This document shows, piece after piece, positions 19,001-26,557 of a DNA stretch of 64,000 bases; the first letter of the stretch is position 1, and every line of letters begins with the position of its first letter. Below the pieces are notes generated by a model. The model saw nothing but the letters and a program-made list of their open reading frames with translations. It made no database searches and had not been told where the DNA came from. This DNA is from Bacteroidales bacterium (GTDB lineage: Bacteria; Bacteroidota; Bacteroidia; Bacteroidales; UBA3663). The translations under genes and the position numbers were made by a program. The stretch covers positions 1 through 64,000 of the forward strand of contig JAFZTS010000012.1 in NCBI GenBank assembly GCA_017618715.1, read 5' to 3'.

Positions 19001-20077
19001 TCGGTCATCAAGACCGCTTGTGTAAAGGGCATCGAAAAGATACCAGTCATCGGCTCTGTCATCAAGGCAGTGGGCAGCGCCATCGAAATCATGCAGAACA
19101 TCGTGCCCAACCTACGTCGCCGTCTCTGGTACTGGATCTACAAGGATCTGGGTTACATCAAGGACGACCTCGAAGTGAAGGATGGCAAACGAGCCATCAA
19201 TGGTGTTGTAAGCTCGTGGGACCCCAACGAGATGGTAGGCCCACAGGGTGTAGGCGACCGTCATTACATCGCTGGCGAACAGACCATCAGCTACACCATC
19301 ATGTTCGAGAACAAGGCTGAAGCCGGTGACGCCGCCTATCGTGTGCGCATCAGTGATGTGCTCGACGAACAGGTATTCGACCTGAGCTCCGTGAAGTTCG
19401 GTCCCACCAGCCACGACGGTGTGGGCTACAACTGGAAGATGACGCGCGACGGCAACCACCTGTCGTGGGACATTGAAGGCATTGAACTGCCACCTAACGT
19501 CAACGCCCCCGAAGGCGAAGGCTACGTAACCTTCTCGGTTGACCTCAAGCCTAATCTGCCCGATGGCACCGTCATCCGCAACAAGGCCGAGATTATCTTC
19601 GACAAGAACTACCCGATCGAAACCAACGAGTACATCAATACGCTTGACCTCACGGCTCCTGTCACAACGATGAGTCGCGCCAAGTACGATTGGACGAACC
19701 ATTTTATCGCCATCGAGTGCAACTCCTACGATGCAGCCTCTGGTGTCGATAGCTACCAGCTCTTCGTCTCGAAGGATGGCGGCGACTACACCTTCGAAGG
19801 ACAGTTCCCCGACCTGGTATTCTATAACATACCAGCTGGCGACGGCTCAACCTACAGCTTCTATGTCCTCGCCACCGACCGTGTGGGCAATGCCGAAGTC
19901 GTTATTCCCGATGCACTGCCTTATGAGAACACTGAAGGCATCCGCATCATCCGTCCCGATGACCCGTCTATGATGCATCGCATCTACACCATCGACGGCA
20001 AGTATATGGGTGACGACAGAAGTATCCTGCCCACTGGCATCTACATCCAGGGTGGCAAGAAACTAATCGTGAAATAA
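16025..20077 (+). CDS. Large repeat-built surface protein with conserved-repeat domain and sorting-like tail
   Basis: A protein of 1350 residues with a signal peptide at 1-25 (ends ISNAQT). A first divergent domain (about 25-135) is followed by four closely similar 130-residue repeats (about 137-656). Each has DPEPNNTW, GRLGYDYHN, DWYKI.VPDEG, TLYTLKADGT, DYRTNKDMDGYNKDTT and YRGYGGY. A fifth, diverged copy ends near 790. The repeat shape is that of bacterial pre-peptidase C-terminal (PPC) beta-sandwiches. Around 1060-1205 is a DUF11/DUF7619-like domain (ISYTIMFENKAEAGDAAYRV, then IIFDKNYPIETNEYINTLD). The end, YTIDGKYMG followed by LPTGIYIQGGKKLIVK, resembles a type IX sorting tail. An adhesive or cell-surface role is inferred; there is no catalytic motif. 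Confidence 0.8.
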   Translation: MKTRNIYLLLSALLTLVMPAISNAQTLQDGDQKTGHFTDTQRVTWYTLNVTTEGEVTITARPVSNVRIDGLDIYAYVNGENKYRTNASSVDGVRTLICSDLGIGTYKIKVSGAPTGSATSGTYQISCSFVEPAIKSDPEPNNTWREASLINDGVAQQGRLGYDFYNSRDNVDWFCLVVKEDGKLTFETKSDQSLRLGNLTLYTLKADGTDVNYRTNKDMDGYNKDTTLVFEIPNVSAGTYYIKQDQYRGYGGYQLTYYFTSHSEEADPEPNDEWAKAIELKAGPSVTGQLGYDYQNSTDTKDWYRIEVPDEGAVTLTTSSETTLRLGHLTLYTLKADGSNVDYRTNKDMDGYNKDTTIVFTIVDCAPGSYYLRLEHYRGYGTYSIKYTFNANSYPKDPEPNNTWSDASEIAQGATIQGRLGYYYHNDTDAADWYKIVVPDEGTVRFTTSSETTLRLNHLTLYTLKADGTNVDYRTNKDMDGYNKDTTIVFSIVDCAPGTYYLRQDHYRGYGGYKLKYEFIPNAYGADAKENDTWDGATELTSGTTAQGRLGYFYHNDTDAADWYMFEVPADGQAVFTTNTETTLRLGHLTLYTLKADGTNVDYRTNKDMDGYEKDTTVIFTVSDLAPGIYYLRLDRYRGYGGYSFTYRFNKNPYWREKIDNDNFNGRVTLEKGKTVYTTLGYNYHSSTNSTDWYDLGTYHRDVIDVTICPDTTGTLNIGIVDWYKWDGTYNDNGTPHTTWLKGDRVERSRITTSYYNNTDDETHLILKVNRQSGYGGYSIVLGEDEEEMAAKGPLYAYYAGLHIIVGGRNTVRKGVACYNPITICNTSDWPTMPTALVLAATDDIHIIGFEMQSDIGKIYLPADSVLIEGEDCENTAVFIVPRLDPWQFYTFTLVSEGLGDINFIPIRPDEDPAERVRAFEPITASVVLAFVVDCAWDIVQDQLGIDHFISRTAGEVLALNEHEEQQYRKFLNLTYEQYHGEQPGVAAYTAKSVIKTACVKGIEKIPVIGSVIKAVGSAIEIMQNIVPNLRRRLWYWIYKDLGYIKDDLEVKDGKRAINGVVSSWDPNEMVGPQGVGDRHYIAGEQTISYTIMFENKAEAGDAAYRVRISDVLDEQVFDLSSVKFGPTSHDGVGYNWKMTRDGNHLSWDIEGIELPPNVNAPEGEGYVTFSVDLKPNLPDGTVIRNKAEIIFDKNYPIETNEYINTLDLTAPVTTMSRAKYDWTNHFIAIECNSYDAASGVDSYQLFVSKDGGDYTFEGQFPDLVFYNIPAGDGSTYSFYVLATDRVGNAEVVIPDALPYENTEGIRIIRPDDPSMMHRIYTIDGKYMGDDRSILPTGIYIQGGKKLIVK
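16435..17994 (+). repeat. Four in-frame 390-bp repeats inside the surface protein gene
   Basis: The shared stretch CTCAAGGCCGACGGCAC (or near-identical) recurs at about 16633, 17023, 17413 and 17803, exactly 390 bp apart. The DNA between the copies is also similar, so they are recent duplications rather than only protein-level repeats. Confidence 0.9.
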
Positions 20078-20103
20078 ACCTATCATCATACCATAAAAAC
20101 ATG

Positions 20104-20136
20104 GGGGATGTGCCTTGCGAGGTACATCCCCTTTTT
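20104..20136 (+). terminator. Rho-independent terminator after the surface protein
   Basis: GGGGATGTGCC pairs with GGTACATCCCC (one G.T) around TTGCGA and is followed by a T5 run. Confidence 0.8.
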
Positions 20137-20222
20137 GTCGGCTCTAACTGTCATATATGGTGTTTCCACCAAAGTTTGTAAGGAAACGTTGTCAAAATAT
20201 TCTTATATTCGCAGAATTTGCG

Positions 20223-20420
20223 TATATTTGCAGCATCCATTTCGATAGAAACGAAAACAAAGACGAGTTATAACAAGAGTGGTCGCATAGCTCAAAATTA
20301 TAGAAAAATATAATCAAAAAAATTATAAGAAAATCGGGACGTTATTTATTTTGAATTCGGACATTCATCTTTTGATAATTTTTTAAATCAATTTTCTTAT
20401 AATTTTGAGTGAAACGACCC
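20223..20420 (+). ncRNA. Candidate structured RNA element, copy A
   Basis: It fills most of the 478-bp gap before the TerB/DnaJ gene. It begins with a -7-like TATATTTG and then GCAGCATCCATTTCGA. A small hairpin (TTTCG 20240-20244, CGAAA 20252-20256) is followed by the block AGTGGTCGCATAGCTCAAAA (20278-20297). The stretch 20281-20309 is inverted at 20391-20419 (GGTCG, then CTCAAAATTATA, then GAAAA), so the end can fold into one long hairpin. The same layout recurs at 35471-35636 on the other strand. No start codon survives in the small reading frame that copy B carries, so copy A is probably RNA or a remnant. Confidence 0.4.
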
Positions 20421-20507
20421 CTTAAAAATATTTGTTATATAGAAGTCAATGAAAGGAATGGTTCGCCCCTTCCTTTGTCCCTGTCGCGGCCGTTTATGGC
20501 CGCCCCT

Positions 20508-20549
20508 CCATAACCCATAACCCCTAACCAATAACCCATAACCCTTCAC
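20508..20549 (+). repeat. 7-bp tandem repeat spacer before the TerB/DnaJ gene
   Basis: Six 7-bp units (CCATAAC, CCATAAC, CCCTAAC, CAATAAC, CCATAAC, CCTTCAC) run to within 6 bp of the start codon at 20556. Confidence 0.85.
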
Positions 20550-20555
20550 CTCCCC

Positions 20556-21371
20556 ATGGCATTCGCAAAATGGATAGGCGCCTTCCTCGGCCTGCTCTCT
20601 GGAGGCCCCTTTGGAGCCATCGCCGGATACGCGCTTGGCTACGTCTTCGATGACCTCATCAGCAATCGTACGGATCTCACGACACAGGAATTCGAACAAA
20701 GTCGGACAAACAACAACCGCACCCGTCGCACCACCTACACCCAACGTGGCACGCAGCAGGAAGGCGAACGCAACAGCTACCTCTTCTCGCTGCTCCTTCT
20801 GTCATCGCACATCATCATGGCCGACCAGAAGATCATGCATTCCGAGATGGAATACGTGCGTCGCACCCTACGCAACAACTTCGGAACCGCCGCTGAAACA
20901 CAAGGCAACGAAATCCTGCTCCGCCTGTTTGAAAAACATAAGTCGATGGGCACGGCAATGTGGACCCAGCAGATCCGTCAATGCTGCTATCAGATGACAG
21001 GGGCCATGTCGGTCGAGGAACGTCTGCAACTGATAGCCTTCCTTTGCGAAATCTCTAAGGCCGACGGCACAGTAGCCCAGGTCGAAGTTGATCGAATTCG
21101 CGACATTGCCACATGGCTCGGCGTCAACCCCGACGAAGTTGACAAGCTTCTCCATCTCGGAAGCAACAAGCTCGAAGATGCCTACAAGGTACTCGGCGTA
21201 GAGCCTACCGCCACCGACGACGAGGTGAAGAAAGCTTATCGCCAGATGGCCTTGCAATACCACCCCGACAAGGTGGCTACCCTCGGTGAGGATGTCAAGG
21301 CTGCCGCCGAAAAGAAGTTCAAGGAAATCAACGCCGCCAAAGAGCTCATCTGGGCAGCCCGTGGCCTATAG
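20556..21371 (+). CDS. TerB-domain J-protein (DjlA-like)
   Basis: A protein of 271 residues. The N-terminus ([20 protein letters not shown] then [13 protein letters not shown]) is a glycine-zipper hydrophobic segment that could insert in the membrane. A TerB-like helical domain covers about 80-195 ([20 protein letters not shown], then [18 protein letters not shown]). A C-terminal J domain covers about 205-271 ([20 protein letters not shown] then R) with the HPD motif in YHPDKV. This matches the DjlA co-chaperone layout, in which the J domain recruits DnaK to membrane-linked substrates. It is preceded by a 7-bp repeat spacer and structured element A. Confidence 0.88.
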   Translation: MAFAKWIGAFLGLLSGGPFGAIAGYALGYVFDDLISNRTDLTTQEFEQSRTNNNRTRRTTYTQRGTQQEGERNSYLFSLLLLSSHIIMADQKIMHSEMEYVRRTLRNNFGTAAETQGNEILLRLFEKHKSMGTAMWTQQIRQCCYQMTGAMSVEERLQLIAFLCEISKADGTVAQVEVDRIRDIATWLGVNPDEVDKLLHLGSNKLEDAYKVLGVEPTATDDEVKKAYRQMALQYHPDKVATLGEDVKAAAEKKFKEINAAKELIWAARGL

Positions 21372-21430
21372 TCTGCTTCACCCGCAGTCATCATGTGTAA
21401 GTGAGGCAGCCGTTCTTGGCTGCCCCTCCC

Positions 21431-23077
21431 CTACATCCCCTCATTCATGATTCCCGCGTCGGTGTTCTCGTCGGCAGCCGAGCCAGGCTGCACCACCAGC
21501 ACACCATCATGGAACCAATATTCGCCCACCAGCTGGCCCTGTTCGTCAAAATGACGGGCGGGGCCTTCTGCTATGCGTCCGCACAAGGGGCGATGTCCGT
21601 CGCGCGGCGTGGCCCAGATGTTCCATGTGCTCTCTACGCGCTTCTTTCCGTTCGGCCAATACTGTGTCCACACGGCCGTATGCGAGGCTGGATCCACCGT
21701 CCAACCCTCCCCCAAATCATCGGGACGGAACGTATCGGCTGTAAGGTCGCCCTCCGAACTCCAGAACCAGGCCTCGTTGAATTCTATCTCAAGTCCAGGA
21801 TAATTGGTGGTGGTAAGCACATGGATCATCCCGTTATCCGACTGTCGCACGGTGACGTACCCCAACGAGGGATGTTCCACGCGATGGTGCTGCGGCAAGG
21901 TGCCCGGCAATATCTTGAACGTCCACGTCTTGCCATTGTCCTTAGAAACACCTGCCACGCACTCGTTGCCCTGCTTCCAGCCCGCAGGTGGCGCAATCTT
22001 CTTCTTGTGCATATACGAATCGGTCACCAACAGCAGGTCACCGCTCTGCAAACGAATCATGTTCGGTCGTTGTGCCGTGCCCAGTGGAGGAATCACTCCT
22101 GGCGTGGCCTTCTCCCATGTTGCACCCCAGTCGTGCGAGATGTTCTGCGGGTTCCAGCCCTCGACGTCGTTGTTCTTGCCGCCGATGCTCAGCAATGTCC
22201 CGTGGTCATCGAGAGGCACGATGCTCGAATGACGGCAGTCGGTACGTCCTCCCATGTCGTGCCAGGTCTTCCCATTGTCACTGCTGCGCCAAAGGAAGCT
22301 TTGCGAACCCTTCGCGTCCATAGCGATATAGAGGTTGCCATCCGGATCACGGAAGGCGTTGCTGATGGGCTGTGCCGTGTAGTCCTCGGCAGGTTTGTCC
22401 AATCGGGGCACATTATATGTCCACGTGGCTCCATTGTCATCGCTGTAGCACACGCGGAAAGGCACCATGTCGGTCATTCCTCGTCCACCACCGAAGAACC
22501 AGATCCGTTGGCCGTCACGATAGAGCAAGGCCGACTGGTCATTGCCGCCCTTCGTGTCAAAAAGGAGCTCAGGCATGTCCCAATAGTCATTGCCCGCCCT
22601 TCTTCGACATTGCACGAAGGTTGTCGAGGTGTCGGCCTCAGCCTTTCCCATAGGCGTACTGAAATAGATAGCCAGCAGGTCACCGTTGGGCAAAGCCTCA
22701 AGCGCTGCCGAATGCATGTGATGATACACGCCTTCATCCAGTCCCACCAACGCGCCCTGTTCTGTAGGCGTATAGGCCGAAGGGATAGGCAAGGCCATGC
22801 GAATCTGATAATAAGGTTTGTCGAGGCTCGGACCAACCTTCGCCAATGCATTGTCCTGACGCACATGTTGCTGCGTTTGCGGCACGAATGCACGCTCTTT
22901 CATGACGTACGTAATCTTGTTTCCAGCAGGGTCACATACGCTCATGTTGTCACCCGCCGTGAACTGCGAAGCCACGACGGTCAACGTATCGTCACGTAGC
23001 GCACCGTCCTCGGCAATTGCGTCGTATGCCATCATCGATGCCATGACGCCAACGATTAAGAAATGTCTCGTTTTCAT
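21431..23077 (-). CDS. Secreted sialidase-like (BNR/Asp-box) beta-propeller protein
   Basis: A protein of 548 residues from MKTRHFLIVGVMASMMAYDA. The frame is open to 23374, but that part runs through the divergent cutC gene and the promoter. A signal peptide ends near DAIAE. At least four Asp boxes are visible: SDDNGATWTY, SSDNGKTWHD, SHDWGATWEK and SKDNGKTWTF. The C-terminal 110 residues hold a MORN-like stretch (YWPNGKKRVESTWN and FDEQGQLVGEYWFHDG). This fits the exo-alpha-sialidase superfamily, but Asp boxes alone do not prove sialidase activity and the catalytic Arg triad was not assigned. It is divergent from cutC. Confidence 0.75.
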   Translation of the reverse strand: MKTRHFLIVGVMASMMAYDAIAEDGALRDDTLTVVASQFTAGDNMSVCDPAGNKITYVMKERAFVPQTQQHVRQDNALAKVGPSLDKPYYQIRMALPIPSAYTPTEQGALVGLDEGVYHHMHSAALEALPNGDLLAIYFSTPMGKAEADTSTTFVQCRRRAGNDYWDMPELLFDTKGGNDQSALLYRDGQRIWFFGGGRGMTDMVPFRVCYSDDNGATWTYNVPRLDKPAEDYTAQPISNAFRDPDGNLYIAMDAKGSQSFLWRSSDNGKTWHDMGGRTDCRHSSIVPLDDHGTLLSIGGKNNDVEGWNPQNISHDWGATWEKATPGVIPPLGTAQRPNMIRLQSGDLLLVTDSYMHKKKIAPPAGWKQGNECVAGVSKDNGKTWTFKILPGTLPQHHRVEHPSLGYVTVRQSDNGMIHVLTTTNYPGLEIEFNEAWFWSSEGDLTADTFRPDDLGEGWTVDPASHTAVWTQYWPNGKKRVESTWNIWATPRDGHRPLCGRIAEGPARHFDEQGQLVGEYWFHDGVLVVQPGSAADENTDAGIMNEGM

Positions 23078-23107
23078 AATGTTTTCCTGTATAAGTGGTT
23101 CACGCTG

Positions 23108-23139
23108 CAAAAATAAGTGATTTCCACGACATATCCAAA
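23108..23139 (-). promoter_or_regulatory. Promoter of the sialidase-like gene
   Basis: Minus-strand TATTTTTG (23108-23115) with TTTG exactly 20 bp upstream (23136-23139), 30 bp before the start codon. Confidence 0.65.
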
Positions 23140-23165
23140 TGTTGCGGCAAAAAAGAGAGCAAATA

Positions 23166-23197
23166 TTTGGAGATGCATCGAGAAATGCGTATCTTTG
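23166..23197 (+). promoter_or_regulatory. Promoter of cutC (leaderless)
   Basis: TTTG (23166-23169), 20 bp, TATCTTTG (23190-23197), then only CCGC before the ATG at 23202. The transcript should start at or very near the start codon. Confidence 0.65.
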
Positions 23198-23201
23198 CCG
23201 C

Positions 23202-23885
23202 ATGAGAATAGTCGAAATCTGTGCGGGCGACATCCAAAGCGCCCAAGCTGCTGTGCTGGGCGGTGCCCAACGCATCGAACTCTGTTCGGCCCTACCCCTC
23301 GATGGGCTCACTCCCTCCGCAGGACTCATCCAAGCTGCACGTAGTCTGGAGGGCATCAAGCTCCACGTCCTCATCCGTCCACGTGAAGGGGATTTTGTCT
23401 ATGATGCTACGGAAACCGAAATCATGCTCCACGACATCAGCCTTGCCAAACAATTAGGTGCTGATGGCGTGGTGATTGGCGCATTGACCCCCGATGGAGA
23501 CATCGACATCCCGACCTGTCGTCGCCTTATCGCAGCCGCCGAGGGGATGCAAGTAACCTTCCATCGCGCCTTTGACCGATGCGCCGACCCACATCGTGCC
23601 CTCGAAGAAATCATCGCACTGGGCTGCTCACGCCTCCTCACCTCCGGACAAGCTCCCACAGCCGAAGCGGGCATCCCCTTACTTCGCGAACTTGTCCATC
23701 AGGCCAACGGTCGCATCATCATCATGCCAGGTGCCGGTGTCACTCCCGCCGATGCCCGACGTATCCTCGACGAAACCGGTGCCACCGAGATCCACGGCTC
23801 TTTCCGCTCGCTCCATAACGGACGGCTCATCACCGATGCCCAATTGGTGCGCAAGGTCTTCACCGCCCTCAACCGTCCCCATTAG
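23202..23885 (+). CDS. cutC: CutC-family protein
   Basis: A protein of 227 residues starting MRIVEICAGDIQSAQAAVLG. The in-frame start at 23139 lies before the promoter and was rejected. It shows the CutC TIM-barrel signatures: RIELCSALPLDGLTPSAGLI, HVLIRPREGDFVY, GADGVVIGALTPDGDID, VTFHRAFDR and RLLTSGQ. The family was named for copper homeostasis in E. coli, but the biochemical role is unsettled. The stop is 48 bp before the transglutaminase-like lipoprotein on the same strand, so co-transcription is likely. Confidence 0.92.
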   Translation: MRIVEICAGDIQSAQAAVLGGAQRIELCSALPLDGLTPSAGLIQAARSLEGIKLHVLIRPREGDFVYDATETEIMLHDISLAKQLGADGVVIGALTPDGDIDIPTCRRLIAAAEGMQVTFHRAFDRCADPHRALEEIIALGCSRLLTSGQAPTAEAGIPLLRELVHQANGRIIIMPGAGVTPADARRILDETGATEIHGSFRSLHNGRLITDAQLVRKVFTALNRPH

Positions 23886-23933
23886 TCCTCGTCAGCAACC
23901 ATGTGTGGTTGCTCCCTTTCTTCCCCATCACCA

Positions 23934-26513
23934 ATGAAACCCCTCCTCATAGCCACCGCCCTGCTCGCCCTCTCCGCCTGCACCACCGTTCCCCATCAAA
24001 CCACACGTGACGAAGCACTCGACTTCCTCTATGCCTCCATGCCCTTGCCCGACAGCGTCGATTACAGTCGCGACTTCTGGCTTGCCAACATCGACTGCGC
24101 CCTACGCGCACGCAACGAGATGCCATGGGGCAAGACTATCCCCGAGCGCGAGTGGCGACACTTCGTCCTCCCCGTGCGCGTTAACAACGAGAACCTCGAC
24201 ACCTGCCGCATGGTCTTCTATCGCCAGCTCAAGGACCGCGTCAAAGACCTCTCGATGGCAGATGCCATCCTCGAAGTGAATCATTGGTGCCATGAGCGCG
24301 TCACCTACCAACCCACCGACGAACGAACCTCGTCTCCCTTGGCCACCATCCGCACGGCTTACGGTCGCTGTGGTGAGGAATCGACCTTCCTCGTAGCAGC
24401 CTTGCGTAGCGTCGGAATCCCTGCACGCCAAGTTTATACGCCACGCTGGGCACATACCGACGACAACCATGCCTGGGTCGAAGCATGGGCCGATGGCCGT
24501 TGGCATTTCCTCGGAGCCTGCGAACCCGAACCCGTCCTCGATCTCGGTTGGTTCAATGCGCCCGCTTCCCGCGCGATGCTGATGCACACCAAGGTCTTCG
24601 GTCAATACGACGGTCCCGAAGAAGTCATGCAGCGCAACGCCTGTTTCACCGAGATCGATGTCACCAATGGATATGCACTCGTAGCTCGCAGTTACGTGCA
24701 GGTGCTCGACAACGAGGGCAACCCCGTAGCCGATGCTACGGTGGAATTCAAGATCTACAACTATGCCGAGTTCTACACCGTCGCCCGTCGTCAGACCGAC
24801 CACAACGGCCTAACCTCCATGCAGGCAGGTCTTGGCGACCTCATCTGCTGGGCCAGCAAGGATTATCTCTATGGTTTCAACAAGATACACATCGGGGACA
24901 ACGACACGCTTCGCCTAACCCTCAATCACTATCCAGGCGAACGTTATAGCCTCGACTTCGATATCGTCCCTCCCGTTCAAAACAACACCTTGCCAGAAGT
25001 CACAACCGAGCAACGTGAGTTCAACAACCAACGCCTCGCCTACGAGGATTCGCTGCGCAATGCATACGTCTCCACCTTCCCTGTCACCGACGACCCGCTC
25101 ATCCTCGCCTCGCGCGGCAATCATGAAGTGATTCGCAGCTTCCTCGAAGCTCCCACCGTTGATGGCAAGGACGTACCCGTCGCTATTCGCCGAAAGCTCC
25201 TCTCCACCCTTTCCGACAAGGATCTCCATGACATTACCCCAGATGTGCTCGAAGATGCCTTCTTCGGAATAAACCCGGATAAGCCAGAAGCCATCGATGG
25301 CTTCTACATGCAGTATGTCGTCTGCCCCCGCGTTCTCAACGAGGGACTTCGCCCCTACAAAGCCTTTTTCGCAAACGAAATAACCGAACAACAAAAGGCC
25401 GAATGGCACGACAATCCGACAAAGCTCGTCGCCTGGATCAGCGAAAACATCCAGCTCGACACCCTTCGCAATCCTCAGAATCTGCGCATGTCTCCCATCG
25501 AAGCATGGAGGAATCGCCAGACCGATGCCACCTCGCGCGACATCCTCTTCGTCGCCCTCGCCCGCACTTGCTTCATCCCCGCTCGCATCGACCCCGTGAC
25601 CCGCAAAGTGCAAATCGCTGCACTTTCCGACCACCAATGGAAGGATGTGCTCTTCAATTTCTCGGATTACTCAGAGTCCTCAGATTACTCCGATCACTCC
25701 GATTACTCAGATTACTCAGACTACTCCGATCACTCCGACCACTCCGAGTCCCCCACCCTCTCTCTATCCTATTCCCCCTCCCTCCGAGGAAAAGGGCGGA
25801 GTGGGGCCTCTCCCAAATACTACATCCACTTTACCCTTTCAAAAATCCAGAACGGCACAGCCACCCTTCTTAACTACGGAGAAGACAACACCTACGAAAC
25901 CCTCTTCGGCAATAAGAAGACGCAAGCCCTCGACCCTGGTGACTATCTCCTTATTACAGGCACACGCATGGCCAACGGCTCCGTCCTCGTCCATGTCGAA
26001 GTGGCTCCTATCGAACAAGGACAGACCACCCGTCTGCCCCTCGTGCTCCGACAGGCCGAAACGGGACTGCAAGTCATCGGCAGCTTCAACAGCGAGAACC
26101 TATATAACGACCAGAAGCAAGGCCCGAAAACCTTGCTCTCCTCCACAGGACGCGGTTATTACATCCTCGGCATCATCGCACCAGGCAACGAGCCCACCAA
26201 TCATGCGTTGCGCGACATCGCCCAATACAAGGAGGCCATCGACAAATGGGGCGGCACCCTCATCCTTCTCTTCCGCAACGAACAGGAGGCCAACAGATTC
26301 AATCTCGCTGATTATCCCCTTCTCCCCAACAAAACTGTTATTGGCACTGACATCGACGGAAAGATCCTCAGCGAATTATGCAATGAATTGCACCTGAAAG
26401 GCACTCCACCCATCTTCATCATCGCCGACACCTTCAACCGCGTCGTCTTCCTCTCCGAAGGTTACACCATCGGCCTGGGCGAACAGCTCAGTCGAGCCAT
26501 CTCCTCGTTGTAG
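23934..26513 (+). CDS. Transglutaminase-fold lipoprotein with thioredoxin-like end
   Basis: A protein of 859 residues from MKPLLIATALLALSACTT; the lipobox is LSAC. The transglutaminase-like core covers about 55-230, with catalytic C146 in YGRCGEEST and H179 in DNHAWVEAW. A carboxypeptidase-like or Ig-like beta domain follows at about 240-340. The middle is unassigned. Residues 576-605 are ten S-D/E triplets ((Y/H)SD) encoded by 9-bp DNA repeats. The last 150 residues (RDIAQYKEAIDKWGGTLILL, then LKGTPPIFIIADTFNRVVFL) look like a thioredoxin fold without the CxxC. A peptide or peptidoglycan-processing role is possible but unproved. Confidence 0.75.
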   Translation: MKPLLIATALLALSACTTVPHQTTRDEALDFLYASMPLPDSVDYSRDFWLANIDCALRARNEMPWGKTIPEREWRHFVLPVRVNNENLDTCRMVFYRQLKDRVKDLSMADAILEVNHWCHERVTYQPTDERTSSPLATIRTAYGRCGEESTFLVAALRSVGIPARQVYTPRWAHTDDNHAWVEAWADGRWHFLGACEPEPVLDLGWFNAPASRAMLMHTKVFGQYDGPEEVMQRNACFTEIDVTNGYALVARSYVQVLDNEGNPVADATVEFKIYNYAEFYTVARRQTDHNGLTSMQAGLGDLICWASKDYLYGFNKIHIGDNDTLRLTLNHYPGERYSLDFDIVPPVQNNTLPEVTTEQREFNNQRLAYEDSLRNAYVSTFPVTDDPLILASRGNHEVIRSFLEAPTVDGKDVPVAIRRKLLSTLSDKDLHDITPDVLEDAFFGINPDKPEAIDGFYMQYVVCPRVLNEGLRPYKAFFANEITEQQKAEWHDNPTKLVAWISENIQLDTLRNPQNLRMSPIEAWRNRQTDATSRDILFVALARTCFIPARIDPVTRKVQIAALSDHQWKDVLFNFSDYSESSDYSDHSDYSDYSDYSDHSDHSESPTLSLSYSPSLRGKGRSGASPKYYIHFTLSKIQNGTATLLNYGEDNTYETLFGNKKTQALDPGDYLLITGTRMANGSVLVHVEVAPIEQGQTTRLPLVLRQAETGLQVIGSFNSENLYNDQKQGPKTLLSSTGRGYYILGIIAPGNEPTNHALRDIAQYKEAIDKWGGTLILLFRNEQEANRFNLADYPLLPNKTVIGTDIDGKILSELCNELHLKGTPPIFIIADTFNRVVFLSEGYTIGLGEQLSRAISSL
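25659..25748 (+). repeat. In-frame 9-bp tandem repeats encoding (Y/H)SD triplets
   Basis: Ten 9-bp units (TACTCAGAT, CACTCCGAT and similar) start on a codon boundary and encode FSD, YSE, SSD, YSD, HSD and so on. The 9-bp period matches the intergenic spacer repeats elsewhere in this window. Confidence 0.9.
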
Positions 26514-26557
26514 AACAGATATCCTCTATTGAAAACAGTCATTGGTGTATAAATATG

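Noticed and set aside
23077..23374. N-terminal extension of the sialidase-like protein (open to 23374)
   Set aside because: It runs antisense through cutC and across both promoters; the signal peptide starts at 23077.
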